From Candidula unifasciata (Eukaryota; Mollusca; Gastropoda; Stylommatophora; Geomitridae): 64,000 nt of DNA. Every line of letters begins with the position of its first letter. Position 1 is the first letter of the stretch. The translations under genes were made by a program, and so were the position numbers. Shown here one piece after another: positions 27,600 through 38,920 of the stretch. The notes beneath the pieces are model-generated. The model did no database searches. It saw only the letters and a program-made list of their open reading frames with translations, and was not told the origin of the DNA. Location: positions 1 to 64,000 of the forward strand of contig CAJHNH020002582.1 of assembly GCA_905116865.2 (NCBI GenBank). The letters run 5' to 3'.

Positions 27600-27955
27600 T
27601 TAACCAGTAGAATCGATTGTGAATAGAAAGAGAATAGGGGCTATTGAACTGAAATGCTACAGTAAGATTCTCAGAATGTCTTGGACAAAGAAGAGGAGAA
27701 ATACTGACATCTTAAAAGATCTGAACATCAAGGAAGATTGGCTAATAAACAGCATCCTTTCTCTGAAGCTGAAATATTTTGGTCATATCAAGCGCCACGA
27801 TGGATTGGAAGAAAAAAAATAGCAGAAGACATGGTACCAGGAAGGAGGGGCAGGGGCCGACCAACATGAAGATGGGCACAGGATATAAGTGACTCCTTGA
27901 GTATGAAAGTACATGAGGCAGGACAGCTGGCGAGAGACCGAGTTTATTTCTTCTT
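27600..27955 (+). mobile_element. LINE family A 3' end
   Basis: Encodes IELKCYSKILRMSWTKKRRN, ILKDLNIKEDWLINSILSLK and LKYFGHIKRHDG. It breaks at an A run (27809-27817) and runs into the 43-bp minisatellite. Confidence 0.85.
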
Positions 27956-28660
27956 TTGTTCTCTCACTGATACCAGATTGTAGCCCAGTTTTGTGGTTTT
28001 CTCATCTCACTGATACCAGATTGTAGCCCAGTTTTGTGGTTTTCTCATCTCACTGATAACTGATTGTAGCCCAGTTTTGTGGTTTTCTCATCTCACTGAT
28101 AACTGATTGTAGCCCAGTGTTGTGGTTTTCTCATCTCACTGATAACTGATTGTAGCCCAGTGTTGTTGTTTTCTCATCTCACTGATAACAGTTTGTAGCC
28201 CAGTGTTGTTGTTTTCTCATCTCACTGATAACATGTTGTAGCCCAGTTTTGTTGTTTTCTCATCTCACTGATAACATGGTGTAGCCCAGTGTTGTCGTTT
28301 TCTCATCTCACTGATAACATGTTGTAGCCCAGTTTTGTTGTTTTCTCATCTCACTGATAACATGTTGTAGCCCAGTTTTGTTGTTTTCTCATCTCACTGA
28401 TAACAGTTTGTAGCCCAGTGTTGTTGTTTTCTCATCTCACTGATAACATGGTGTAGCTCAGTTTTGTTGTTTTCTCATCTCACTGACAACATGTTGTAGC
28501 CCAGTGTTGTTGTTTTCTCGTCTCGCTGATAGCAGGTTGTAGCCCAGTGTCGTGGTTTTCTCATCTCACTGATACCAGGTTGTAGCCCAGTGTCGTGGTT
28601 TTCTCATCTCGCTGATACCAGGTTGTAGCCCAGTGTTGTGGTTTTCTCTTCTTAATCACA
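27955..28660 (+). repeat. 43-bp minisatellite, about 16 copies
   Basis: The unit starts 'ctcatctcactgataccaga' and continues 'ttgtagcccagttttgtggtttt'-like. The period was measured as 43 between successive CACTGA sites (27965, 28008). Variant blocks (gtggtttt versus ttgtttt, accag versus aacatg) are clustered. Confidence 0.95.
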
Positions 28661-28870
28661 ACAGACAGTGGCCCAGTTTTGTGGATTTCTGTATTTGTCT
28701 TGCGCCGCTTGGGTGATGGATTTGTTCATCTTTTTGCAGGTTTCACCTACACCATTTTTCCATTTCTTTCTTGGTCTTCCTCTCGTCTTCTTCCCAGATG
28801 TTCTGCTGTAAAAAATCTTATGCAGTTTGGTCTGGCTGCATTCTACGAGATGACTGAACTGTTTCATTCT
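28655..28870 (-). mobile_element. LINE family D 3' fragment
   Basis: Minus strand encodes KQFSHLVECSQTKLHKIFYS and RTSGKKTRGRPRKKWKNGVG. A plus-strand relative is at 59155-59285 (TFYRRTSGRKASGRLRKRW). Confidence 0.8.
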
Positions 28871-28879
28871 TTGTCAGTA

Positions 28880-29640
28880 TAATCCAGACATGGTCTGTTT
28901 TTAAACTTTCTCTCAAATGCTGGTATTCACAACCCTGTCCCTTCTTAGATTGTTCGTGACCTTACGGAAACAGCGCATTTCACATGTAGTTATTTCCTGT
29001 TCTAGTGCCCTATTCATTGTCCATATTCACCTTTAATAACATAAAGTAGTGATGAAGATGCTATTAATAATTGGCTGTTTTGTTGGAAGGAAGACATTTG
29101 GGTGTCTAAGCAGTGAGGCTAACTGGTAGGTGACAGCATTTGCTGCATGATGAGGTGAATGTTAGTGTCTGATTCAAACTAACAACCTGTGAAATGAGTT
29201 TAAAGCCGATGAACGCGACACAAGAAGAACGGAATGGAGAAATCGACAGTGGGCAATCTGTTATGAACAAACGATACAAAAAGATAATGATTATCGCATA
29301 CAGACCTCTTGGATGCAGCGGAGTCTACCAAGACACACATGTACACAGTAGAGTTGGCGCAGAACACACGCTCTTTGAAACAGATAAGTATAAAAAATAA
29401 TAAGATATCAAAGTACTGTAAATATGTTTATTGACATGCATGTTATATTATAAATATAACTTTATTATGATAAATAAATATATATAATATTTTTTGTATA
29501 TAGATAGATTATAAAGCATAGATACCAGTAGTAACAGCGGTTTTTGAACTTCACAAACAAGCACAACAAATAATAATGATACTTTGTACACTGTGAATAC
29601 AATATTGCTAGCAGTAGTCGACTTCTTCTTCTTCTTCAGC
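28880..29640. other. No gene seen
   Basis: AT-rich sequence, no conserved frame, no recognised repeat. A short open frame at 29194-29400 has no identifiable motif. Confidence 0.5.
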
Positions 29641-30130
29641 ATTCCGAGCCCTTAAGGTTCATTGCTGCAGATATCATCCGCCTCCATTCATCTCTGTGGT
29701 TGGCCTTCTCTTTCTAGTTGGTAACACCAAGTGTATGCAGGTCTGTCTGGACGTTATCTCTCCATCGTCTTCGCGGTCTGCCTTGTGGCTTATGACCATT
29801 CAACTCCCTTGTGTATGGTGTTTTTACTTCCCTGCCATCTGACATTCTCTCAATATGCCCAAACCATTTAAGTCTATTAGCTCTCCTGATGCCAGTGATC
29901 AATGACGATTTAAACAGAATATGAATTTTATTGTTGCTTCTCGCTCTCCATTCCCCGCTGTTTGCATCTTTAATGGGTCCAAAGATTCGCTGTAGGACAT
30001 TGTTTACAAAAACCTGTTGTAAGGCTTCATCTCTTATTTGCGCCCCAATTTCTATAACCATATAAAACGACTGGTCTTATCAACGCTTTATATATTTTGA
30101 TCTTGGTGTAGTCGACTAGGTCTAAAAATA
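29640..30130 (-). mobile_element. LINE family E reverse transcriptase tail
   Basis: Open for 115 codons on the minus strand: GAQIRDEALQQVFVNNVLQR, GIRRANRLKWFGHIERMSDG, GHKPQGRPRRRWRDNVQTDL. Further upstream it has KIKIYKALIRPVVLYG (a standard LINE motif) at 30060-30110. It ends with CTTCTTCTTCTTC (a GAA tail on its own strand). Confidence 0.85.
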
Positions 30131-30149
30131 TTGGTTGCCTGGAGACAAT

Positions 30150-31085
30150 AGGATCCCATCCATAACTACTGGGGAAATAGAGACAAAGGGGGTCCACCCA
30201 CAACTGTAAGGAAAATGAAATAAGAAAGGTCATCCATCTACAAGGGAAAGGTCGCCCATCCATAACCACAAGTGAACTAAAGAGAAAGGAGGTCCACACA
30301 AAACTACAAGAGGATGAGGCCCACCACAACTACAAGAGAATGAGGCTCACCACAACTACAAGAAAAATGGGTCCACCAACAACCAAAAGGAGAAAAAAAA
30401 AAGGGGGGGGGGGGCTCCACCATCAACTACAAGAGAAAGGAGTTTCCATACAACTACAATGGAAAAAGAGAAAGGAGTCCACCCATACCCACAATGGAAA
30501 GAGAGAAAGGGGTCTACCCAAAACTTCAAGGAAAGAGAGAAAAGGGGTCCAACAATAAAAAAAGTAAAAGAGAAAGGGGATCTGACTACAAGGGAAAGGG
30601 GACCCATCCATAACTACAAGCGAACTAGAGAGAAAGGAGGTCCATCACAACTATAAGAGAAAGGGCTCCACCCACAACTACAAGAGTAAGGTGGTCTACC
30701 CACAACTACAATAGAAAGGGGTCCACCCACAACTACAAGAGAAAGGGGTCTACCCATAACTACAATAGAAATGGGTCCACCCACAACTACAAGAGAAAGG
30801 AGGTCCACCACAACTACAAGAGAAAGGAGGTCCACCACAACTACAAGAGAAAGGGGTGCACCCACAACTAAAAGAGAAAGGAGGTCCACCACAACTACAA
30901 GAGAAAGGGGTCCACCCACAACCACAAGAGAAAGGGGATCTACCCACAACTATAATAGAAAGGGGTCTACCCACAACTACAAGAGAAAGGGAGTCTACAT
31001 ACAAACTACTATAGCAGGAGAGAAAGGGGTCTACTCACAACTACAATAGATAGAGAGAAAGGGTTCCACCTACAACTTTTAGGGA
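30150..31085 (+). repeat. Degenerate minisatellite, about 27-bp unit
   Basis: Variants of 'ggtccacccacaactacaag' plus 'agaaagg' run for over 900 bases. The sequence is decayed at the left and cleaner at 30700-31000. Both strands are open in several frames only because of the period. Confidence 0.9.
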
Positions 31086-31329
31086 AAGAGAGTTGCGGCT
31101 CAATTTGGCTTTATGAAATGGGATCGCGACTCGAAAAAGGCTAGAAACCGCTGACTTCGTGAATTCTGTGTTGCTATGTCGATGTGCTTTGTGCTGACTA
31201 AAGAGAGAAAGATAAAGATTGACCAATGACCTAATTAAAGAAGATGGTAATGATAACGAAGAAGCTGCTGTTGATGACGAAAAGAGACAATTTGTATATT
31301 TATTTAAAGCACATGTATACAATAACTTA

Positions 31330-31650
31330 GTCTTTCCTCTTGAGCCTAAGGTGGCGCATAGGACAGAAGTCATAGCTCTCCATGTCTGCGGTTCGTTGCC
31401 ACCTGATGATTAGTTGAGCCTTCGCTGATGATGGTACTATGCAGAGTCTCTCTTGATCTTTCCGGTTTTCTGTTCTCTACCGATGTCCAAATAAGGGCCT
31501 GATGGGGCAGTCTTATCTTATTTATTTTGAGTGCATGGCCGATGTAGTTTAAGCGGCGCTTTCTTATAAAATTGGATACATTGTCTTGCTTGGTCTCTTG
31601 TCTTATTTTGCGTATTAGATCTGAAATCTGTTCAGTGGAGATTCAGTATT
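31330..31650 (-). mobile_element. LINE 3' fragment
   Basis: Minus strand reads RRLNYIGHALKINKIRLPHQ then ALIWTSVENRKTGKIKRDS, a LINE tail. 31650-32130 has nothing recognised. Confidence 0.6.
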
Positions 31651-32133
31651 CTTCCAAGACATCTGCTCTCAAAATAGTCAATTTTTTTTTTAAATCAAGA
31701 GCTTCTGCAGAGATATAATTCTGGAAATCTACTTAACAACACATACTAAATGTAAGCAAGACATTTGGCAGCAATATCTTAGATGGCAAGCCTTGTCCAT
31801 TTGTCCCCTCCAGACTGATATCTCAAGTGATTACCAGGACTGCGACTTCGAGAGTCCTTCGTGGATTGCAGTCCAACAGGACCAATCCTAGAACCCCGTT
31901 CAAGCTCCTAGTTAAGCAACTTGCAGAAAGCCTTTCTGTCTAAAAACTTAGGTTAAAAAAAAAAAAAAAAACCATTTCCTCCGTTATCTGGCTGACGTAT
32001 TGGAAAGAATATTTAACAGTCTTTGAACAATGGTGAGCCTGCTGCCCGTCAGTTTCATACGTTCGATTTATTAGAACCCCGTCGTCCCTAAGCGTTAAAA
32101 ATAAACTGCGTTCAAATAACGAGTTCGGGCCCA

Positions 32134-32410
32134 GAAAGAGAGTGACTTCTCTTCCTATTGAAGCCTCGTTCTGTCTATATTGCGGAGGTGTCACATGACA
32201 CGCTTAGTGACCGCCTACCAACACGTAGTATTGTAGTCGTTGTTGGCACCATTAACGCGTGTTCTATATTCAACGTTGTGGTCGCTTTTAACGGTCCCAA
32301 ACATGCAGAACTGGACCTAACCAACCCCCCTATACCAGAGCCTCAGCCTAGGTCCCACGAGTGCATGAGGACATGGTCGCCGACTGTGTGCAATATATAT
32401 TATTAGTCAA
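32134..32410 (+). repeat. Dispersed repeat related to 46130-46270 (inverse)
   Basis: 'agagagtgacttctcttcct', then '…gaagcctcgt', 'gaggtgtcacatgacacgct' and 'acacgtagtattgtag' follow the inverse of 46130-46260 with moderate divergence. Function unknown. Confidence 0.5.
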
Positions 32411-32699
32411 ACAAAGATCAAAGGGATTCGCCGCTTCAAGAAAAAAGCAGCATCTGCAATATTAAAAAATATATAACCATAAGGACATTGGAAATCTAAA
32501 TCTACACGCTAAAATTCGTGTTGATCAAATACTTTTCGAGATATTTGTTAACTAGAAAGGCTTGAGTTTTGAAACGCACTATAGGCTACCCCCTTTAAAA
32601 AAAAAAAAAAAATTACACAGTCCATCTAGATTATGGGAATATCTCCGCATATATGCAAAGTAAAAAAAAAAAAAACACATTCGATTGAGATGTGAGGTC

Positions 32700-32945
32700 A
32701 GACAGTTAGGCAATGCATGGATCCACCGTGAACAATATTGACGCTGTGTTGCATAATTGCTGCCTGGCCTCACGCAGGGGACGGTACTCCTCTGTAGAAG
32801 GGAGATAACAAAAATTACAAACACTAGTACCGTCACTTTCTTCTTCTTCTTTTTCTTCTTCTTCTTCCCTTTCTTCTTCTTCTTCTTCCTTTTCTTCTTC
32901 CTTCTTCTTCTTCTTTTTTTTTCTCTTCTTCTTGTGTCATGCTCT
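32700..32945 (+). repeat. Composite block copy 1: conserved segment plus (TTC)n
   Basis: 'ttaggcaatgcatggatcca' through 'acggtactcctctgtagaag' is repeated at 40130-40225, in both cases followed by a TTC microsatellite (32838-32930 here). Confidence 0.85.
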
Positions 32946-33004
32946 CACTTAGCCTCTCTTCATTCTCCCACTCCTCTTCCTCTACCACGTTACCATTTAA
33001 TTTC

Positions 33005-33205
33005 GTCCTTTTTAGGACGAAATTTTTTGTTATTTGAAGCCCCACCCTGGCTTTTTCCAGGGGCCGCAATATAGGCAGGCCATAAATATGGCCAAATGTC
33101 TGAACGCGGTTTCTGGGACCTCTCCACGGCGATCCTCATCCACATGGTGGCACTTTGTGTCATCGGGTGTTTATCGCTTGTGTGATGTCCTGGTGGGGTA
33201 GAAAG
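33005..33205 (-). mobile_element. Family V repeat, minus strand
   Basis: 'ttatttgaagccccaccctg' to 'gatgtcctggtggggtagaa', followed by (AGTC)n at 33207-33224. It forms an inverted pair with 33285-33440. Confidence 0.8.
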
Positions 33206-33284
33206 TCAGTCAGTCAGTCAGTACGATTTTTAACCAACCCACACCAAGACTCAAATCTAAGTGACTTCGTTACAACCCCACCAC

Positions 33285-33440
33285 AGAGCGATAAACACCC
33301 AGTGACACAAAGTGCCACCATGCGGATGAGGATCACCCGTGGAGAGGTCCCGGAAACCGCTTTTAACAGTCAGGCTACATTGCGGCCCCAGGCAACAGCC
33401 AGGGTTGGACTTAGAAATAACGAAAAATTGCACCCACAGG
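33285..33440 (+). mobile_element. Family V repeat
   Basis: 'agcgataaacacccagtgac' to 'acttagaaataacgaaaaat'. It splits the composite block: its flanks (33225-33250 and 33450-33600) are nearly contiguous in the second copy at 40895-41060. Confidence 0.8.
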
Positions 33441-33639
33441 GGGGAACTCGAACCACTAAAATCTTCACTAGATTTTTTCATGACTGATTGAACTTTGCAG
33501 CTACAGGATGGTGTATATGTAGACTCATACCAACTCTCTTTAACTGTGTCTTACGATACGAATGGTAGGCAGTAGTTTTATCATTCTCTAATGGGGCTGG
33601 TAACAAAGAAACCCAGTAAAAATAAAAACACTTCTCCTC

Positions 33640-35376
33640 GCTCTGCAGTGATGAAGCCGTCTGCCTGGCTCTGCTGTGATGAAGCCGTCTGCCTGGCTCT
33701 GCTGTGATGAAGCCGTCTGCCTGGCTCTGCTGTGATGAAGCCGTCTGCCTGGCTCTGCTGTGATGAAGCCGTCTGCCTGGCTCTGCTGTGATGAAGCCGT
33801 CTGCCTGGCTCTGCTGTGATGAAGCCGTCTGCCTGGCTCTGCTGTGATGAAGCCGTCTGCCTGGCTCTGCTGTGATGAAGCCGTCTGCCTGGCTCTGCTG
33901 TGATGAAGTCGTCTGCCTGGCTCTGCTGTGACAAAGTCGTCTGCCTGGCTCTGCTGTGACGAAGTGATGAAGTAGTCTGCCTGGCTCTGCAGTGACGAAG
34001 TGATGAAGTAGTCTGCCTGGCTCTGCAGTGATGAAGTAGTCTGCCTGGCTCTGCTGTGATGAAGTAGTCTGCCTGGCTCTGCAGTGATGAAGTAGTCTGC
34101 CTGGCTCTGCTGTGATGAAGTGATGAAGTAGTCTGCCTGGCTCTGCTGTGACGAAGTGATGAAGTAGTCTGCCTGGCTCTGCAGTGACGAAGTGATGAAG
34201 TAGTCTGCCTGGCTCTGCAGTGATGAAGTAGTCTGCCTGGCTCTGCTGTGATGAAGTAGTCTGCCTGGCTCTGCAGTGATGAAGTAGTCTGCCTGGCTCT
34301 GCTGTGATGAAGTGATGAAGTAGTCTGCCTGGCTCTGCTGTGACGAAGTGATGAAGTAGTCTGCCTGGCTCTGCAGTGACGAAGTGATGAAGTAGTCTGC
34401 CTGGCTCTGCAGTGATGAAGTAGTCTGCCTGGCTCTGCTGTGATGAAGTAGTCTGCCTGGCTCTGCAGTGATGAAGTAGTCTGCCTGGCTCTGCTGTGAT
34501 GAAGTGATGAAGTAGTCTGCCTGGCTCTGCTGTGACGAAGTGATGAAGTAGTCTGCCTGGCTCTGCAGTGACGAAGTGATGAAGTAGTCTGCCTGGCTCT
34601 GCAGTGATGAAGTGATGAAGCCGTCTGCCTGGCTCTGCAGTGATGAAGTGATGAAGTAGTCTGCCTGGCTCTGCAGTGATGAAGTAGTCTGCCTGGCTCT
34701 GCAGTGATGAAGTGATGAAGCCGTCTGCCTGGCTCTGCTGTGATGAAGCCGTCTGCCTGGCTCTGCTGTGATGAAGCCGTCTGCCTGGCTCTGCTGTGAT
34801 GAAGCCGTCTGCCTGGCTCTGCTGTGATGAAGCCGTCTGCCTGGCTCTGCTGTGATGAAGCCGTCTGCCTGGCTCTGCTGTGATGAAGCCGTCTGCCTGG
34901 CTCTGCTGTGATGAAGCCGTCTGCCTGGCTCTGCTGTGATGAAGCCGTCTGCCTGGCTCTGCTGTGATGAAGCCGTCTGCCTGGCTCTGCTGTGATGAAG
35001 CCGTCTGCCTGGCTCTGCTGTGATGAAGCCGTCTGCCTGGCTCTGCTGTGATGAAGCCGTCTGCCTGGCTCTGCTGTGATGAAGCCGTCTGCCTGGCTCT
35101 GCTGTGATGAAGCCGTCTGCCTGGCTCTGCTGTGATGAAGCCGTCTGCCTGGCTCTGCTGTGATGAAGCCGTCTGCCTGGCTCTGCTGTGATGAAGCCGT
35201 CTGCCTGGCTCTGCAGTGATGAAGCCGTCTGCCTGGCTCTGCTGTGATGAAGCCGTCTGCCTGGCTCTGCTGTGATGAAGCCGTCTGCCTGGCTCTGCTG
35301 TGATGAAGCCGTCTGCCTGGCTCTGCTGTGATGAAGCCGTCTGCCTGGCTCTGCTGTGATGAAGCCGTCTGCCTCG
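33640..35376 (+). repeat. 28-bp minisatellite, about 60 copies, with 192-bp higher-order repeat
   Basis: The unit is GATGAAGCCGTCTGCCTGGC plus TCTGCTGT (28 bp, measured 33678 to 33706). The flanks of the array are homogeneous. The centre (33961-34620) uses GATGAAGTAGTC units with 8-bp GAAGTGAT extensions. Three blocks of exactly 192 bp (33961-34152, 34153-34344, 34345-34536) look identical. The array is absent from the homologous block at 41060-41090. Confidence 0.97.
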
Positions 35377-35377
35377 C

Positions 35378-35610
35378 GTCCTGAAGGTCGTGGGTTCGTT
35401 TTACGGCTGCATCGTTCGGTTTACGAGTGCAAGGTTTTCGGAAATCAACGGAGCTTGGTGAGATTCTCGGGGCACTTGACTAACCGTTCTGCGGAGACCA
35501 AGCTACTCGTAAATGGGAGAAAATCTGGTAGGATGAAGTCCACCATCTCGACTTTAACTTTGGGTATAAATGCCTTGTTGGCTCGGCCAGCTGACGTAAT
35601 CGAGACCATC
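35378..35610 (+). mobile_element. tRNA-derived SINE (family T4), part of composite block
   Basis: 'gaaggtcgtgggttcgtttt' (B-box-like), then 'gcacttgactaaccgttctg', ending 'ctgacgtaatcgagaccatc'. Its counterpart is at 41085-41345. An inverse fragment is at 15787-15860. Confidence 0.7.
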
Positions 35611-35639
35611 ATATAGACCTGACAGGTGAACATGTGAGA

Positions 35640-35920
35640 TGTTGAGTTAAGTCAAGAACTGACATCATATCATTTGGGACATTCCCATGAATGCCCCGTC
35701 GTCATCTTCAGCAGCCAGCGCAGAGTTCCAGTACTGATTGTACCGGTCACAATCTAGTTATTTGTCCGTCTTGCCTTTCCTCTGAGTGTAGTGAGCCGGC
35801 AAGCCAGACCCCCTGGTTACACCCAGGTGCCTCATTCTCTTCAGGCCGTATTAATCTTGCTTCTCTACTAATTCTGTTGCTTGTTCCCAAAGGTCCTTGA
35901 CCACATCTGCTTTCTCTCGC
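35640..35920 (-). mobile_element. LINE family N fragment
   Basis: 'gggacattcccatgaatgcc' through 'aaaggtccttgaccacatct'. It is absent from the homologous block at 41.3 kb, so it inserted after the duplication. Confidence 0.7.
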
Positions 35921-35939
35921 TGAAAATGACGTCAAAGCT

Positions 35940-36660
35940 TAGAGCACTTGCTCCTTAGCTCCAGCGTCATCTCCGGTGAGATCTTAAATCACTGAGCTCC
36001 ACATGTGGGTTCCAGAGCCCCATGGAAAAGGGAGGTGGGAGAGAACAGACTCAGTGCACATTAGCAAGCACGTTTCAACAACACAGCGGAAATCCTAGCA
36101 CTAGAGCTGGCTAGAGAAATGTAACACAACATCAGATAACATTAGTTCTGACTGCCGCCAAGCGGTTTATCTTCACAGATGCGCTTTTAGTGCATCAAGT
36201 CTCCAAGAGTGGTAAACTCCCTTACACGAGATCTGCTTTGCAAGGTGGCGTCCCAAATGCCTTCTGTTCTCCAGTGAGTGCCAAACCACTGTGGTGTACC
36301 TGGCAACTTCTTCTGTTTCTTTCTTGTTTGTTCACCGAATGTAAACTCCGGCGGAAAGTCCTGGTTGTTCGTCCATTTGAACTTTGGCTTTGTGTTAGGA
36401 CCTGAATTGTGCTTGTACATCCGTTTTATTGGCTTATTTGTATGCAGTTGTTTTTTTTTTCTCCAGCTAGGACAGATGGACTTTGAAGGAATCTCCCAAT
36501 TAGTCGACTTTTACAAAATGCTTGTTGGGTAGACAATGGGTCTATTCTTGTTTTTCCCATAATGGGATCTCGGAACCCACATCGAGAACAAGGAAATGAA
36601 ACCGGAGATAAATTTGCTAATGAACCAGGTGTTTGGAATCACTGGTTAACAAACTAAATT
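35940..36660 (+). mobile_element. LINE with RNase H remnant, split by an S1 insertion (36300-36580)
   Basis: 36170-36215 translates to RFIFTDALLVHQVSKSGKLP, like the TDA…LQA..S.K region of retroelement RNase H. 36285-36305 gives PLWCTWQ (from a degraded HCGVPGN). After the S1 copy, 36590-36620 resumes GNETGDKFANEPG, the 'GNE.AD.LA..G' motif. The intact order of motifs across the SINE shows the insertion site. The homologous copy is at 41345-41700. Confidence 0.75.
36300..36580 (-). mobile_element. S1, minus strand, inserted in RNase H remnant
   Basis: The inverse copy reads 'ttgttcaccgaatgtaaact', 'gttgttcgtccatttgaact', 'tgggatctcggaacccacat'. Full length. Confidence 0.8.
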
Positions 36661-37480
36661 ATTATGACGTTAGGGATTGCTTCGTCCATTTTTGGCCCAA
36701 ATATTTTCCAGATGCTCTGGGCATAGCTTTAATGCTCAGTATTTGAGCTGGAGCCCCCCTGAGAATCAAGCAGTGAAACAGAAAAACCGCCAGCACCAGA
36801 CCCACAGGAGACCCACCCATATCTGTTCGAGAGCCGCCCCAGGCAAAACTGACATTTCTTTTCAGGACTGTCAAACCACTCCTAAAATGTATAAAACAGC
36901 CCGAGAATGAATCGACAATCGGCTCCTCCTATCCAACCACCCACGGCGCCGTGGCAGCACCCCAACCAGCTCACCAGGGAAAAACTTAAAGGAAAAATTG
37001 TCAGGTGTCACAACACACCAGAACAAAACGAACGTTATCCCGCGAGAAATCCACCCAGTCGAGACCAGGAGCCAGGAGGATGTAGCACTAAGCCCAAAAC
37101 TAGTCCTTTTAAGGGCAAAGAAACCCAAGAAACAGAAAAACATACCGCCCGAGCTATGTCATACGATAACCACAGTAACAAGTAAACTCAGATGAGACTC
37201 CCCGTCACAAAAGAAAGATTTAACCTAAAATAATTTGCAAAGAAACCATGCCGACTTAATAACCGCTGCTCAGACAGGAGCTGGTTAAACGTCACCGAAC
37301 TTTGAAATTGTTTACTACAAATCGGATCGAATCGAAAATCAAGCAAAAGGCACAAAGCCAAAGTCCTAAATTGGAAACTAACATTACCTGAAATAGACTA
37401 TAGTTTAACCAAAGAATTGAAGAACGACTGTGATGAAAAACATGTGAAATCAAAGGCACTAGAGCATGTTAATCAAACCA
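36660..37480. other. No gene supported; open Pro/Lys-rich frames of unknown origin
   Basis: Overlapping plus-strand frames (36677-37195) are Pro-, Gln- and Lys-rich without recognisable motifs. They may be remains of a retroelement first ORF, given the LINE just upstream. No splice or start evidence. Confidence 0.4.
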
Positions 37481-37484
37481 CCCA

Positions 37485-37575
37485 GGATCATCATCATCAT
37501 ATAGCAGGTCCTTTGCAGAACGTCGCTCTCATCACAGTTTGCCTAAAAGAAACTCGGTCTCTCGCCAGCTCGAGG
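37485..37575 (-). mobile_element. LINE family A extreme 3' end, minus strand
   Basis: 'atcatcatcatatagcaggt', 'cctttgcagaacgtcgctct' and 'aaactcggtctctcgccagc' are the exact inverse of 55095-55170. Confidence 0.85.
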
Positions 37576-37579
37576 CATG

Positions 37580-37920
37580 GTGTCCGCCCTGAGTGCTAGA
37601 GGTTCCGGGTTCAATCCCCCGTAAGGGCTGGGATTTTTTAAAATGGACTCGGACTTTTAGTAATTTTCCCTGGTCTCTGGGTAGTGAGATCGAACGCCCG
37701 TGTGCATTGTTGCGCACCTACAAAAATCCCTTGGCAGTTGGAAATCGAAATGAGTAGCCTAACGGCGCTGCCTGGGCAAAATCTGGAATGTACCCAAAGT
37801 ATTTCAGGATCCTCGCCGGTGCTACAGAGCCTGTGCACTGTGCTGAGCTTCTTCGGACTCAGACTTGAGTTAGAAGAAGAACGAAGCACTTATGGGTTAC
37901 TACCCGTGTGTGATTATGTA
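37580..37920 (+). mobile_element. tRNA-related SINE (family T3)
   Basis: The head 'gaggttccgggttcaatccc' has a B box (GGTTCAATCC). The body is shared with 20740-21005 (-). It directly abuts the LINE A 3' end. Confidence 0.75.
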
Positions 37921-38154
37921 GATCCGTTGTTCAAACCTCAAAGTATGAACACACGTAACGCTACCTTTGGGTATACACGGAGGCAAATGTACTAGGGTTA
38001 GGATTTACACTAATAGAATCTACATGACACAGGTACTGTGAAGTCACGTGGGACAACCTGAACCCAGTGCATCTCCATCTCGTATCAGAATGTAAAGTCG
38101 AAATAAGAAATGTGTAAAAAAAAATACTCATGTGGGGGGAGGGGGCACAATAGA

Positions 38155-38345
38155 ACTAGTAGTCTTCATTACCGTCCAAGGAGAATGGCGCAGCGAGGAG
38201 TAATCGGGGGATCTGGCCGACGCTCAACACCCAAGGGAAGGATGAGACGGATTACTGGTACCATTGGAATTGGAACTTTTCGCCTCATGCTGAAGATGGG
38301 GACTGAGCACTTATGGGAGTGTCCCGAGTGCAGCGACGACGATTT
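38155..38345 (+). mobile_element. LINE family N terminal fragment, inverted orientation
   Basis: Translates RRITGTIGIGTFRLMLKMGT then EHLWECPECSDDDF. The 50.7-kb copy gives ATGTISIGTLRSLLKMGTGL then LWECP on its strand. The C-terminal CPEC suggests a zinc-binding end of the element protein. Confidence 0.65.
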
Positions 38346-38920
38346 TTTATTCAACATTCAACATTAAACTCTATAACAAAAACAAACTCTCAATGAAAGT
38401 TTAAAATAACAAATAATTCAACATTGAAAAGGCAAACATGAGAAAACCTATGTTCAAAAGCAAATTAAAAAAAATCCTTAAAAAATCATCAAAGTCAATC
38501 ATAAAGTGTATATAAGAAGATATATTTATATATATACATAGGAGTACCCTACTTTATAAAAGAAAGGAAAAAAAGGAGAGAAAAAAAAGAAAGATAGGTG
38601 TTATCAGGAAAACAGCTTTCTAAATATCACTAAAATCCTCACACAATTAACGACCCCAATTATAACCTTCCTTGAGGTTAAACAGGGTCATCTTTATAGC
38701 TAAATGGAACTCCCACGAAAATCGCTCCTTTGTACCCAGCGTCTTCAGACAACATCAGGCCACTGTGAAAATTGTGACACGGGTCGTTTGCGGTAGTTGT
38801 GAATAACTAGCTATAAAACTACTGTCTAGTTTATCGTTAAGGGAAATTAGGATACAACTACTAATCTAGGAATTAGGAGGAATTAAACACATGCAGAATA
38901 TAAGACTAGACGTATGTAGC
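38346..38920. other. AT-rich stretch, no gene seen
   Basis: Poly-A/T-rich, no conserved frame or recognised repeat. Confidence 0.5.

Noticed and set aside
30356..31049. Several overlapping frames of Gly/Val/Pro or Thr/Arg repeats
   Set aside because: They arise from the about 27-bp repeat on both strands; no independent coding evidence.
33581..33934. Minus-strand 117-codon frame (repeating SQQSQADGFITAEPGRR)
   Set aside because: Product of the 28-bp minisatellite with no splice, start or family support. A 28-bp period changes frame every unit, so it is open by composition only.
33640..35376. CRISPR-like array
   Set aside because: The 28-bp unit length is in the CRISPR range but there are no unique spacers between units; it is a direct tandem minisatellite in a eukaryotic context.
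36907..37185. Pro/Lys-rich 92-codon frame as a gene
   Set aside because: No motif, an overlapping alternative frame and neighbouring LINE debris make it at best a retroelement remnant.
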